Origin: Pleurotus djamor
Taxonomy: Eukaryota > Basidiomycota > Agaricomycetes > Agaricales > Pleurotaceae
Reading direction: 5' to 3'
Assembly (NCBI GenBank): GCA_029747585.1
Contig: JAPEVF010000812.1
Coordinates: 1-20,049 of the forward strand
DNA length: 20,049 nt
Shown: in pieces, positions 1-10,341 of the stretch
How the letters are laid out: each line of letters starts with the position of its first letter
How positions within the stretch are numbered: position 1 is the first letter of the stretch
The notes under the pieces: generated by a model
The model's input: only the letters and a program-made list of their open reading frames with translations
Databases searched by the model: none
Told to the model about the DNA's origin: nothing
Position numbers and translations under genes: made by a program

Positions 1-2866
1 GTGTTCAAAGAGAACGAAGGAGGGGCGAACAAGGGAGTGGGGTTAGCAGCCTTAGCTTTATCAGCTTCAGCGCTAGATGTCCCAAGAGGAGGAGCGGAGG
101 AAAGGGAGATAGTGGGGGGTGCATTCGACGGGGTGGCTGAAGCTGGCTTGGACGCATCCGTCGATGCAGACGATGTAGGAGGGAAACCAAACCCAAGGGA
201 CGATGCGGGCTTAGGAGCAGCAGGGGTAGGAGCGGGCGAAGCAGCCTTATCTTTCGCTTCGTCCGGTTTGCCAAACGAGAACGGGGAAGGCGAAGGAGTT
301 GGTGCAACCGTGCTGGGGACCGGGGTAGGAGGCGCGGGTGTCAAAGTGACTATCGGGGGAGTCGCAATGGCAGCGCTAGCTTTCTCCTTGGCTTCGCGTT
401 CCTTTCTCTCTTTCTCCTCTTTCTCCTTCTCTTTACGGCGGGCAGCCTCACGAACCTGTCTCATCGCGGCAGCCTCCATATCCTGTTTCTCCCATTTCGA
501 ATAAGTCCGCCGGGGTGATCCCCGGTAGCCCACGAGACTGTTGTTCAATCCACTGTTGGTATTCGTGCTGTCGGCCAAGCTACCATTCATTGAGCTTGAC
601 AAGGAGATCGGGCTGGCCGGAGGAGTTCCGAGCAGTTGACCTGGAGAAACACGCTTGGTGTTCGAGATAGCAATGCGGCGGGAGTTCGCACGAAGACCGA
701 CGTTAGTAGCAACAGATTGACGGAAAGGGTCCTGCGTAATATTCTGTTGGCTGTATCCACGATATTGCGCGGCATACCGGCGCTGACTTGGGGTGCCAGG
801 TGCCTCGTAAAGCAGATTTTTACCAACAGGCGGCGGAAGAGGTGCATCGAAGGTCTGTGAGAAAAAGGTCAACGAAACGCGAGGCAAGGAGAGTACCATT
901 ACCAACCTTCTGAGAGTCTTCTTCATCTTCAGGCCGAGGTGTTTCAGGTTCCGTCGAAGAACTGGGAGTAAGAGAGGCAGCAAGCTGTTGCGCCTTCGCA
1001 GAGATTCTATACTCATCATCGGTAAGCCATTTCTCAACGAAGATCTCCACGCCAGCGTCTCGGTCTGGGTGCTCTGAGTCAGCGGGCTATAGAATTGGGA
1101 TTAGTACAACTAGGTCGACTGGGTTGACAAGGATCACGCACCATAGGGAACTTGCTCCGTTCCTGTCTGATCAAGACTCGTCGCAACCTGTCACCGTTCG
1201 GGCCAACCTTGAAATGAGTACCATGACTTTCCCACTCTTCACCAATCTTCCTGCCTTTGCAGCTGGGATGACTGGATACGCCACTGCCGTCCATGCTAAC
1301 ATCGCTCCCACTCTCACCACCATACCCTCCAAACCGACCGACACCGAGTTGCTCGTGAACATGAGAGCCTCGTTTTCCTCTCTTCTTGGAGTGTTTGCCC
1401 TTTCCTTTCGACACATAAGCATCGTCGCTTTCCTCATCGTAATCTTCCGAGTCCTCATTGTCTGAATCACCGCGATCACGCTTCCGACCTCTGAGAGAAA
1501 GTCCTATTTCCGATTTCCGTTTGCTGACCGTACGGCGTTTGCGTCTTCTCCGCTCCTTGGCCGACAATTCTTCCACTTCCTCAGACACACTGTCATCATC
1601 GTCATCACCGCCAAAGGTCGATCCAGCCTCAGCGCGATCTCGTTTCCGACCCCTGGCCAAGCTTCTCATTTCACCAACCGCATCATCAGCCTCTCCATCA
1701 TCATCGACCATCATCTCATCTTCATTATCATCGCCAACGAGAACGGGCTGACCATCTGCTCCTTTCTGGAGCGAAATCTTCCTGGCTCGCTTGTCTCTCT
1801 TCCGTTTCGAAGGGCCCGACGCTTCATCGCCATCATCGTAATAGTAGTAATCACCGATCTGATCTCCTTGAAGATCATCATCCAGACCACGTTTAGAACC
1901 ACGAGCTTCAGGCTGATCCTCCGACTGAGAGTTCAAACCATTAATATCAAGGCGTTTGTTGGACGTGCGGTCGTTGTCATTGTTTATATGTCCGATCGAA
2001 GCGGCGCGCGGATTTGAGAGAGTGGCGCTATTGGATGACACGGTCCTAGAATCATTCAGATTAGTCAAATGTACGAACGAGGGGAGCATCGAGGCTACGG
2101 ACCGAGGCCTGCCACCAGTGAGTGATGAAGAAACTCCTTCCGAAAGGTATCGTCCCGGTAAGCCTGGTGTTGATGACCACGAGGAGTCCATGTGTCTCAA
2201 TTGCGTTGCTGCAGGGGTGAAGAATGGAGAACAAAGGTAGTCCAGATTAGATGACACAACAGAGATAATGAAAAGTTGCAATTAGACTAATAGGAAGACA
2301 ATGGAGCGAGGTCGACTCACCTTGTCCTTGTCTCTGTCTGACCGTAGATGTGTTGAGCTGTTGAGGTAGGGCATACGTTGGGATTCCGAGTCTCTGTTGC
2401 TGGTCGGGGGCATTCGTAAGTTGTGACACAGCCTGGTTTTGCGCGGTTGATGAGGAGCCCGGTGCTGAAACGCGCGCTGTGGGCATTGCTGGCCTCGAAT
2501 TGGCCTTTTCTTGGTCCCGCCGTGTTCGCATCACAGCAGCGTAAGCGACGTTGAAAGGGCGGTGATCATTGTCTGGAATGCCATGCTGGCGTCGGAGAGC
2601 TCTGAAAAGGGAGGATATTTGCGCGTTTGAGCCATCAGAAGGGTAAAAGAAAAGGGTTTGATTGGACTCACAATTTGTAGGATTTTTCTCGCTTCTTTAG
2701 CACAAATCTCCAGGCGTTAGCGGCNCGCGACGTAGATGGCTAGACCAAGCGATAGAGTGATGAATGCCCTCAAGCTGAAAGGGAGGCTTGCCCAAAAGCC
2801 TGGCGGGGGAGGTGATTGCATGATTTTGCCGCCAAGGATGTCCGAAGATTCGTCGACGTTGTTCAT
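1..2866 (-). CDS. Single-span membrane protein with FG motifs, nucleoporin-like (3' end cut off)
   Basis: I rebuilt five exons: 2866-2672, 2601-2321, 2208-1142, 1086-907 and 854 to the window edge. Phases agree throughout if the N at 2725 is treated as an extra base, giving about 858 residues with the C-terminus missing. Residues 34-56 form one hydrophobic span (from LRAFITLSLGLAIYV), followed by a basic KKREK stretch and a conserved-looking segment (RRQHGIPDNDHRPFNVAY). The middle is rich in Asp/Glu and carries basic clusters such as SKRKRDKRARK (about 292-302), which look like nuclear localisation signals. A compact block near 490-545 (FKVGPNGDRLRRVL, FVEKWLTDDEYR) is probably folded. The tail has a charged KEKEKEEKERKE helix, then Pro/Ala/Ser sequence with FSFG (766-769) and GFGF (795-798). 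Nuclear envelope or pore location is inference from architecture; I do not recognise a named family. Upstream it is head-to-head with cytochrome b5. Confidence 0.8.
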
Positions 2867-4046
2867 GATGATGACCTGAGAGGGAGGAGGAACCTACACA
2901 GCAGCAGGGAGAGCCCGGCGCTGGCNAAAGGGGAAGGGAGGGAGAAGGGAGAAGGGTTTGATGGGAGAACGAAAGATGAAGGTGGATGATGAGGGAACCA
3001 ATTGCGAGTCACCACCACCGTTCCGCCTGCGATGTGGTGTTGGTGCGTGTTTATGACAGCGGAGTCAAACCCATCGATCTCCGACGANTTTTTTTCTGCA
3101 GCTCTTTTTATCTCTCTCTCTTCGACGTCCATCATGCATCATGCATCATCTTCATCGATTTGTCCGAAAATCTCTACCTTTACGACCTTGTTGACCTTGC
3201 ACAGTGCCCCTGCGGCCGCTTCACTCATTTGGGTTTTCAGTTTTTATATTTTACGAGAGTAACTCCCACTTGCTTCTGCCTAGGAACACGGCTCATAGTG
3301 CCTTCGTTACCTTTACTGGCGACGTGGAAGATGGAATTTTGTTTCGCTTCGTCCACGCTTGAATGCCCAACTCCCGTAGTTACCTTACTATGGTCATTCG
3401 AGTACTAAACCTAGCACACATTCATTCTGCTGTATTCGGTCCTTGTTTATAGATCACCTTGCTCGGGCCAAAGCCTATTGTATGTCATTTTTCATCGTTA
3501 AGATGGTGGCCACATGTCTCCTTGTGCGTCGCCGCTCGAGGGTTGACCATGCTGGACGCAGCATTGTATGGTACTTTTGGGCCCTGGAGGCGTCAAGGTG
3601 GACGTCCAGTGAAGATCCCCAGAGGAACGTCTCAGACCTATGGGTCCTCGTTGCTCAAGTCTACTGCAGTACTTGTTTACTTCGTGTGCCGTAGAATGGA
3701 CTAACAATTGCCCAAAAAAGACGACAAATATGGTGTTTTGCCGACGCGTACGGTGGTTAACATCAATCTCGACGAACATTTCGCGTAACTTTCGGGGACT
3801 GGTCTACATCGAGTTAGCCATCATCGTATCAAATGTGTAGCATCGCCAATAACTTATACAACGTAAATTTTCAGCGCGGTGATTAGAACCGGTTTGTCAA
3901 GGATGATTTGGCCAGCCCTCACTGAGTGTGGGAACCAACAGTTGGACCCTGCTATTAAAGAATCGCACGACGTGTTCCCAATACCCTATTTTTTGGCTTC
4001 TTCCTCTTATTCCTCCACCACCACTACCTCCTCCTCGTCGTTCCCA
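2867..4046. other. Divergent intergenic region, FG-like gene to cytochrome b5
   Basis: This 1.18 kb lies between two divergent starts and should hold both promoters. I see only short, incoherent reading frames. It contains Ns at 2926 and 3088, a small tandem ATCATGC repeat at 3131-3150, and an AT-richer stretch towards 3840-3880. No RNA gene was recognised. Confidence 0.6.
3985..4045 (+). promoter_or_regulatory. Pyrimidine-rich leader upstream of cytochrome b5
   Basis: The 60 bases before the ATG are almost entirely C and T, with only scattered purines (for example CTCCTCCTCGTCG). CT-rich tracts just upstream of the start are common in highly expressed filamentous fungal genes. No convincing TATA box is visible nearby; TATTAAAG at about 3952 is the closest. 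The regulatory role is inferred from composition and position. Confidence 0.35.
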
Positions 4047-4930
4047 ATGGCATCAAAAGTGATTTCCGTTGATGAGCTGAGACAACACAAGACAAAGGAC
4101 TCTCTTTACGTCCTTATCCACGGCAAAGGTGAGACCGGCTCTCGGCCAATCATATCCCTCATGTTTGTCGTGCCCGATATTAACCATGTTTCCCCAGTCT
4201 ACGATGTCACCAAGTTCCTTGACGAGCATCCTGGTGGTGACGAAGTCATCCTTGCTGAAGCCGGTAAGTCCCTTTCGTGTTTTTCTTGCACGTTCGCCAC
4301 AATTGCTTGTTGTCGGGTGCCACGGCAGATTCTCTTTTTCTGTCCAAAGTTTAGTGTCCATTCTGCTCACATACGTCCCAATTCATAGGCCAGGATGCTA
4401 CCGAAGCCTTTGAAGACGTTGGTCACTCCGATGAGGCCCGTGCTCTCCTCCCAGGCATGCTAGTTGGTGACTTTGAGAAAGGAAGCGTAAGTCACACGTT
4501 CTCTTCTAGCCGACCGAACCGTCCGACCGTGTCATTCTCAATGACACCTTACCTTCTCTGCATCTAAATCCCCATTTTATCTTCCCCATTATCGTTCACT
4601 ACGAGTCTGAGAACTAATTCTGTGATTCACAGGCCGCGGAGCTCAAGTCTGGTGCCGCCGCTGCTCAACAAGAGAGAATGAGCCAGGCTGTTCAGCAGGG
4701 ATCTAAGTACGTCCATTGCCTGCTCGTCAACCAGCTCTCTCTGATTATTTTCTCTCTCCTTTTCCATTTGCTACGTTTCTTTCGCCCTCGTCGTAAACCC
4801 GCATCACCCGACGCCCCTTGATGTGACGCGTCCACCAACCCTTCTGCAAATCAGCCTGATGTACTTCGTCCCTCTTGGTCTACTAGGGGCCTACTTCGGA
4901 TGGCGCTTTTACTCAACCGGTGCCCTATGA
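4047..4930 (+). CDS. CYB5: Cytochrome b5, tail-anchored (131 aa)
   Basis: Five exons: 4047-4128, 4198-4263, 4389-4486, 4633-4706 and 4855-4930; they sum to 132 codons including the stop with consistent phases. The product is a small heme protein that passes electrons to membrane oxygenases and desaturases in lipid and sterol synthesis, normally on the cytosolic face of the ER. The heme fold is clear: [19 protein letters not shown] with axial His38, and the second axial His62 in [10 protein letters not shown], 24 residues apart as is usual in the family. An Ala/Gln-rich linker (about 93-107) leads to one C-terminal hydrophobic span ([16 protein letters not shown]) ending in ST GAL and the stop, the standard tail-anchor layout. 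The MASK start was chosen because it fits family length; the frame stays open upstream but that sequence is Ser/Thr low complexity. Confidence 0.95.
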
Positions 4931-6728
4931 ACACCTTTGTAAATACGCCTTGCCCCTTGCTTCTATCTTCATTCCCACTTTGCATTCTTCGCTCCCGGAA
5001 TCAACTCTGGATTCGCCACCACTTTTTAGTTCCCTCCGTAGATTTGGTTATGTGCATGCTATCCATTTATTGTTATGATATATGAACTTGTGCTGCGTGC
5101 ATGTAGTCCCATCTACGAATGTGACTCGTTGAGTCGTTTTGCGGAACCGAAATGGCCTTGTTCAAGTACCCTTGGCTGGTGCGTCTAGCTTGATTCCGTA
5201 TCACCTCGGGTGGTACCTCGTTGTGAAGGGGAGGGAGCGTGAGGGAAATTACGCCAAGGACCAGGACTAGATCGAGTCTACTCTCAAATCGTCCACCACG
5301 CTGCGTTCGATACAAGCCTTACAAACATCCTCGAGTAGGGTGAGGAGCATCATTGTGTCATCATCATGTGTTCTCGTTCGCGTCTAATACCCACACCAGT
5401 ACGTATACCATATGTTAGGCTATGCACTAGATCTCAGAATCCTTAATGGAGGTGCCCTCAAAAGCTCTCTCAAGCTCACAAGTCCCGTACATTTTTTCTC
5501 CCATCCGTGCGATTGTTCGCCCTTCCGAACTTGAAAGGATTCAAGTGACACGGTGGCGCCGTCCAACATTCTTCAGCTGGTAGTCATCCGTCCCGCATTG
5601 AATTGACTGAATGGGATTGATACATGATAGATGAAGTCATGGACTTGCAGAAGAAGTGTTGGCAACCGCGAACCTCGGAAGTAAGTTCGAGGAGACAGGG
5701 GTAGGCCCAGGTCTTCACAATTGGAAACGACGAAGTGGCCGTCCTTTTAGCTTTTGGATTTAAGGCCTTAAGGTCTCTATCAGGATTTCTTTTATTGCAT
5801 GGGCGCATCAGCCATCTCGCGGGTGCCATTTTTACTGACGGTGACCGTTTGCAGGAATCACAAATGTCGTGCCTAAGCTCATCTGCACCCGGACCGCTGA
5901 AGTCCAGTCTCACGCAGCATGGATGATTGTCATCTGAGCCTTCAATTGAGAGTATCGGGGAACCAGGTTTCCGACGGAGCTCCCGAAGTGGGTTATGAAG
6001 CAACGACTGAGCTGACAACGTACAATACCGTTCAGAGCATTCAGCGGTGGCATATTCATAGAGTGGTAACATTCTTGAGACTAGACGCTGTACGTACACA
6101 ACATAATCGCGGAGAAACGTAGGACAGAAGAGATGAAGAAGCTAGGCAAGAGATAACGGCATAAGATCACGGTGAAGTCACTANTTTTTGTGAAGTTTTT
6201 TTTTTCTGTAAGATGTGATGTGAGATAGAGGTGATAGGAAGGGAAAGAAAATAGAAAAGGGAAGAGGGGGAAAGGGGGAGATCAATAACGAATCCTAGGA
6301 AAATCAAAACCAAGTCGTGCATATGACCCAACAGTCCGAACTGCGATAGCTGCGAACTGCTCTTAAGTACTTTCATCCTTTTGCTGACAAGTTCTTGACA
6401 CGACGGCTACACACACGGGCAGGCATTCCAGGCATGTGGCACCAACATCCAAAGATAGAAGGAGACCGCCCAGAAGAAAGCCAGTGTCTGTAGAAGTCGT
6501 GCTATCTCGGACAAACGTCGAGGGTTTCTGAAAATGAACGTCAGCATCATGAGCGCGGTCCAGGGTGTCACACGGGACAAGTTGAAGAGGAGAGTCAGGC
6601 GATATCCAATTCGCCTATCATGGAGGTGTGGCGTATGGATGCAGGAGGTCACCTTGCATGCAAGGCTCCAAGCGTCAACCGCCCAACGGTTGCCTGTATC
6701 GACCAATGGAATAATCGAGAGAGTCAAC
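4931..6728. other. Convergent intergenic region, no gene supported
   Basis: This 1.8 kb separates the 3' ends of cytochrome b5 and RNase III. The longest reading frame is 5584-6099 on the minus strand (171 codons), without recognisable domain or codon pattern; an ORF of that length is expected about once by chance in this much six-frame sequence. A purine-rich stretch (6200-6280) with an N at 6184 looks like simple sequence. 3' UTRs of both genes must lie here. Confidence 0.5.
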
Positions 6729-8212
6729 TCACCAAACATTGAATCCGAGACGGGCTAACCCCTCCTTGGCAGCAACATGCCTCGCAGCCTTCTTTGAAGT
6801 ACCCTTTCCCTTACCATACAGCTCCCCGTTGACCATGGCCTGAACAGTCCACATCGGTGTCGTAGATCGTTTCGCGTTGCCGTTAACATTGGTGTGGGTA
6901 GCATTTCGACCGGTAGAGATGGCGCCGGCAGGGATATCCGACCTCTTCGCAATTGATGTATCAACGTTGTGCCCGTCGTCCTCAGAGTAGACCCACTCGA
7001 CGTCGAGGTCGGATTTCTGGAGCTGCTGGTTGAATAAGGCGAGATGTCCAATTGCCATGGTCGAGTGTGCCGTATCTTCATATCCATCCACATCCATGCC
7101 TCCTCCACGAGGATAAGGCGGGGATGGGCTGCGATCGGGGGAGTCTATTTCTGTGGAGGAGGAGGCCGACGAAGAAGTGTAATGATGGATGGGACGACGA
7201 GGACGGGGCCGCGATCCAGTCTGGGGGGACAGACCGTAGTGAGTGCGCACAATCTTGTACGCCTCTTCGGTATATGGCAAAAGCAGTGGGTCAAGCCATG
7301 CTTTAACTGCCTCAAGACCTTGATCTAGGTATAAACCGCCGACATAAGACTAAACAACGGATGCGAATTAGCACTTGGTGTAATATGCCCAACGATGGGT
7401 AAATACAGGGACCCACTTCAAAGACATCGGCTACGGTTAGGAAGGTTAAAAATTGGTTAGCCCGAGCGCCAGAATTTTTGTCTAGGTATTGGCGAACCTT
7501 GAACATTGGTCGATGCTTGTAATGTGATAGCCTGCGCCCTGTGAAGTCGAAGGCAAGAAGGGAGTTTGTACTTGACTGATCTAGAACGTAACTCGTTAAG
7601 CGTGAGATCCAAATGAAATATAGAGCGTTCGATGGTTTCTCTCGCTTAAAACAGGGACGTGTGGTCTCAGGCACACCACTGAGAATATCGAAGACTGTGG
7701 CAGATGGAAGGGGCGAACAAAACGATACTAACATATCCGCAAGAGTGGAATTCCCCACAACGTAAGCTCTGATTTTCTATATCAAGCATAGGACGTATTG
7801 TTAGCGGCGAACCAAGGTGGCATCGATAGGGAGAAACTCACTGTGGACGGGCCAACGTGTAAACCCGGATACGCATCAAACATAAGGTTGGTCACGACGA
7901 GGCTCAACACCGTATCACCGAGGTGTTCCAGCCTTGAGGAAACCACAAGTCAGACACGCTCAAGCATCGATGAAGCAGAAAGTCATGTATAGCTAGAGAA
8001 CCTCGCGCAGATAAAGATGTAACTCACTTCTCGTTATCTGGGGCAAGATCGTTGGGCTGGTCTTCGAATATATGGGTTGGGCGCGCATAAAAGCTTCGGT
8101 GGGTGAACACCTTTTGGCGAATCGCATCAGAGTTTATCTTGGGCAATGGGGGAAAGCGCTCCGAGTTCGGGCCAAAGTCAGGTCGGAGGGGACTATTACG
8201 AGGCATGGACAT
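6729..8212 (-). CDS. Ribonuclease III with dsRNA-binding domain (345 aa)
   Basis: Six exons: 8212-8028, 7932-7842, 7776-7733, 7580-7498, 7430-7417 and 7349-6729; phases close to give 345 residues, near S. pombe Pac1 (363). The enzyme cleaves double-stranded RNA, in fungi mainly pre-rRNA and snRNA precursors in the nucleus. The RNase III domain (about 25-165) shows TLAD, LRLHRAQA and the signature NEKLEHLGDTVL with Glu61, Glu64 and Asp68, plus ADVFESYVGGLYLD with Asp136 and Glu139. All acidic metal-binding positions are therefore kept, so it should be active, unlike the degenerate mitochondrial mL44 relatives. A Ser/Pro/Arg linker (about 180-235) precedes a dsRBD (241-345) ending in GKGKGTSKKAARHVAAKEGL, whose first loop is expanded by about 30-40 residues. 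The start is ATG at 8212; a second in-frame ATG at 8206 is equally possible. The stop TGA overlaps a GTGAGT donor-like sequence. Confidence 0.9.
7417..7430 (-). other. 14-nt microexon of the RNase III gene
   Basis: This exon supplies the end of Ala135 and all of Asp-Val-Phe-Glu (136-139), the second acidic motif of the active site. It is flanked by an acceptor ending CCGTAG and a donor GTGGGT, each next to a 67-nt intron (7431-7497 and 7350-7416). Without it, the flanking exons would join out of frame and lack two catalytic residues. Confidence 0.8.
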
Positions 8213-8830
8213 CAAAAAGCTTGATCTCAGAAAGTGCTTTAGAGTTCTGAGGTAGAANTTGAACGGGGGGAAAGTNGAAGTGGAAGGAAGTGGGAAGGAA
8301 ATGGACTGACCGGAAAGACATGTCTTTAAACGGAGCTCGTTGGTTCGGAGGTTGAACAAGGAAGTTGAATTGAGAGCCGCGACAGGGACCANAAGTACCC
8401 CAGTCCTCTGAGCGGTAGTACGTACAAGCCTGAGGAGGGGGTTTGATGAGATCTAATGTGCGTGCCAGATAAGGGATATTCGGAATCGAAATCAGATTCC
8501 ATTCTTATGCTGAAAGGCGTGCCGAGCAACCGATGTCTTTTGACAGTTGTGTTCGTGAATTCCAACCGAACAGAAACTTTGGCCAGTTATTTTCAGGGCC
8601 ATGAAGTCTAAGTCACATGACATGTCGATATGTACCAAAACACATTACCTCCAAGTTCAGTCGCAACTCAATTCAAATTCAAAACCGGTCAAGGTCCATC
8701 GTTCACGAGAATCTGGTTATGTGGTAAGTAGAATGATTATAAGCGATAAATGAATGTTGGGCCAATCGGAAAAGCATCGGTACAGCTGCAATCAGACGCA
8801 TTAAGGGCTGGAGCTTGGAGGCTAAAACAA
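8213..8830. other. Intergenic region upstream of RNase III
   Basis: About 620 bases between the PAPS reductase stop and the RNase III start, both on the minus strand, holding the PAPS reductase terminator region and the RNase III promoter. It has Ns at 8258, 8276 and 8391, a purine-rich stretch at 8255-8305, and a GTCACATG octamer at 8612-8619. No reading frame here looks coding. Confidence 0.55.
8612..8619 (+). promoter_or_regulatory. GTCACATG octamer (Cbf1-type E-box), upstream of RNase III
   Basis: The octamer matches RTCACRTG, the core bound by the bHLH factor Cbf1 in yeasts. It lies about 400 bases upstream of the RNase III start and is followed by an overlapping CATGACATG. It is one of three copies in the window. 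Function is inferred from the motif alone. Confidence 0.3.
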
Positions 8831-9748
8831 TCATGACTTCGATTCAATTTCCTGAGCAAGCGACGCGAGGTTAACACGATTTATCCTATTTGCGCCAAAG
8901 AACCAAACACGTACCACAGGGTTCGACTTGGCTTTCATAGAGAAATAGTCCTTGTGCAAACCACATTCAGTCTTTTCCTTCCCAGCCCACCGACCAGCCC
9001 TTTCGTCATCGCCCTCCTTGACCTTGACCGTGCTATGCCAATCACCAACGCTTTTGTAGCCTTGGTCAAGGAGCTTGTTCCTCGGCACATTATTCGACTT
9101 TATATACCAGTCTACGAAATGGAAATTCCAAGCGAACAGTGGGTTGAGCTTCAATAGCCCTGTCGAGTCCACCTCTAAAGGCTGTAATGAAGCACGGTCG
9201 GCTCCTTGCGACGCGCGTCGTCCAGTGATCACGGATTTGACCCCGAAAGTTTCATATGCCCGACGTGCTGGCTCAACCTATACACGCTGAGACCCTACTT
9301 TCGGAGATCAGAAAAAGTCTAGGGTACATACCTTGACCGCAAAGTCGTACGTGTCTTCATCCTTCTCCCATAATCGTTCTCCGTACTTTTCTTCGAACTG
9401 CTGTACTGTCTCACATCCCGCAGGCTTGAAGACATGGACCGGAACAGAATAACGTTTCTTCACTTCCTCAACGAGTTCATAGGTCTCGGGGAAATGATAT
9501 AATGTATCGATGAAAATCAGGGGTGGTGGGGAGGTGGTTATCTTCGACAGCATGTCGATCGCAACGAGGCCGGTGAGACCAAAAGCTGTCGTTTGATACA
9601 AGTCCGGGATGTAATCGATTGCCCATTTCAAGATGTCTTCAGGCGTCAGATCCTTTAGGTATGCATTGATCCTGTCGAGGGCGTCCTTTGATAGCGGGAT
9701 CTGCAATGGTTTAGGCAGCGAGGGGGCCTCGAGTGTTGCAACGGTCAT
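8831..9748 (-). CDS. MET16: Phosphoadenosine phosphosulfate (PAPS) reductase (266 aa)
   Basis: Three exons: 9748-9332, 9277-8915 and 8851-8831, giving 266 residues, close to yeast Met16 (261). The enzyme reduces PAPS to sulfite with thioredoxin in assimilatory sulfate reduction, in the cytosol. The adenylyl-binding N-terminal half is clear (TTAFGLTGLVAIDML, then PLIFIDTLYHFPETYELVEE), followed by SVITGRRASQGADRA and, near the C-terminus, the catalytic ECGLH motif with its single active Cys. Family members with this layout lack the extra Cys pairs and FeS cluster of bacterial APS reductases, so PAPS is the likely substrate. The last intron (8852-8914, 63 nt) is in frame without stops; if retained it inserts 21 residues. 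I prefer the spliced form because the family ends soon after the ECGLH helix and the donor GTACGT, TTAAC branch and CTCAG acceptor are good. Confidence 0.95.
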
Positions 9749-9871
9749 CGTCGACGTTTTCGCGGTAGCAAGTATGGCAAAACGCGAGGCGCAGCGGGAT
9801 GGAAGAGACTGGCCTGCATTGTCAGCTTTGAAGCATTCTCATCGGACCGCATTTCGAATATTGTCGTGATT

Positions 9872-9884
9872 CCAATCATGTGAC
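9872..9884 (-). promoter_or_regulatory. CCAAT and GTCACATG motifs upstream of PAPS reductase
   Basis: On the plus strand CCAAT (9872-9876) is followed directly by CATGTGAC (9877-9884), whose reverse complement is GTCACATG, matching RTCACRTG. It lies about 130 bases upstream of the PAPS reductase ATG. In yeasts Cbf1 with Met4/Met28 drives sulfur genes through such sites; transfer of that role to this fungus is inference. Confidence 0.4.
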
Positions 9885-9983
9885 TGGGCGATGCCCTCGG
9901 GAAGGCCTTGAACGTTGAACTTTTGAAGGTTCGCAAGAAATCAGAAAAGCAGCGTCTCCGAGCCTCGCGCTCCCCTCACAGCA

Positions 9984-10341
9984 GTGAACGCAGCCGTCTC
10001 AGTCGACGACAGAAGCCGATGGAAGGATCGCAGAAGTGTTCAATTGACGCCCGAAAGTAGAAATTTGGGCGGAAACGGATTGCCCGATGTCGCGGGTTTC
10101 GACGTCGAAGAGACACGCTGGGAGATACACTGGCTGAGAACAAAATCCCCATTCCAAGTAAGTCTGTCATGGAGGTATAGACACACGGCGTTTTCAAGGC
10201 TCGTACCCATATGGCATGATTCACGCGGATGTCTTTTTCGGAGCGTTGGGAGCTCAATTGAATCCACATTTTTAGGTAAAGATTGTGGAGTATGTTCCCA
10301 CTCACGAATTAGCTACGCCGAACGAATGGTGGAAGGCATGA
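9984..10341 (+). CDS. Possible small spliced gene, 5' end unresolved
   Basis: An open frame reaches 10157 and ends ...EIHWLRTKSPFQ at a strong GTAAGT donor. An acceptor TTTTTAG at 10269-10275 keeps phase 0 and opens 21 codons, VKIVEYVPTHELATPNEWW plus KA, before a stop at 10341. The downstream exon looks coding-like. Against it, there is no ATG in the upstream frame; translation would have to begin in an unseen exon ending at an acceptor such as CTCACAG (9981). A second acceptor option (after TTTTCAAG at 10199) opens a different frame, IPSSYPYGMIHADVFFG. I recognise no family. It may be a small divergent gene sharing the PAPS reductase promoter, a decayed gene, or chance. Confidence 0.2.

Noticed and set aside
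1..504. 167-codon plus-strand frame rich in Gly and Ala
   Set aside because: It is antisense to the Pro/Ala/Ser-rich FG tail of the minus-strand gene; its composition mirrors that repeat-like sequence and the minus frame joins correctly to four other exons.
4053..4370. 105-codon minus-strand frame
   Set aside because: It is antisense to the first cytochrome b5 exons and crosses two clear introns of that gene.
6694..6732. Donor-like GTGAGT overlapping the RNase III stop, with a CAG acceptor at 6694
   Set aside because: The implied intron is only 39 nt, shorter than any other here, and would add just a few residues (QPLGG). The dsRBD is already complete at the TGA.
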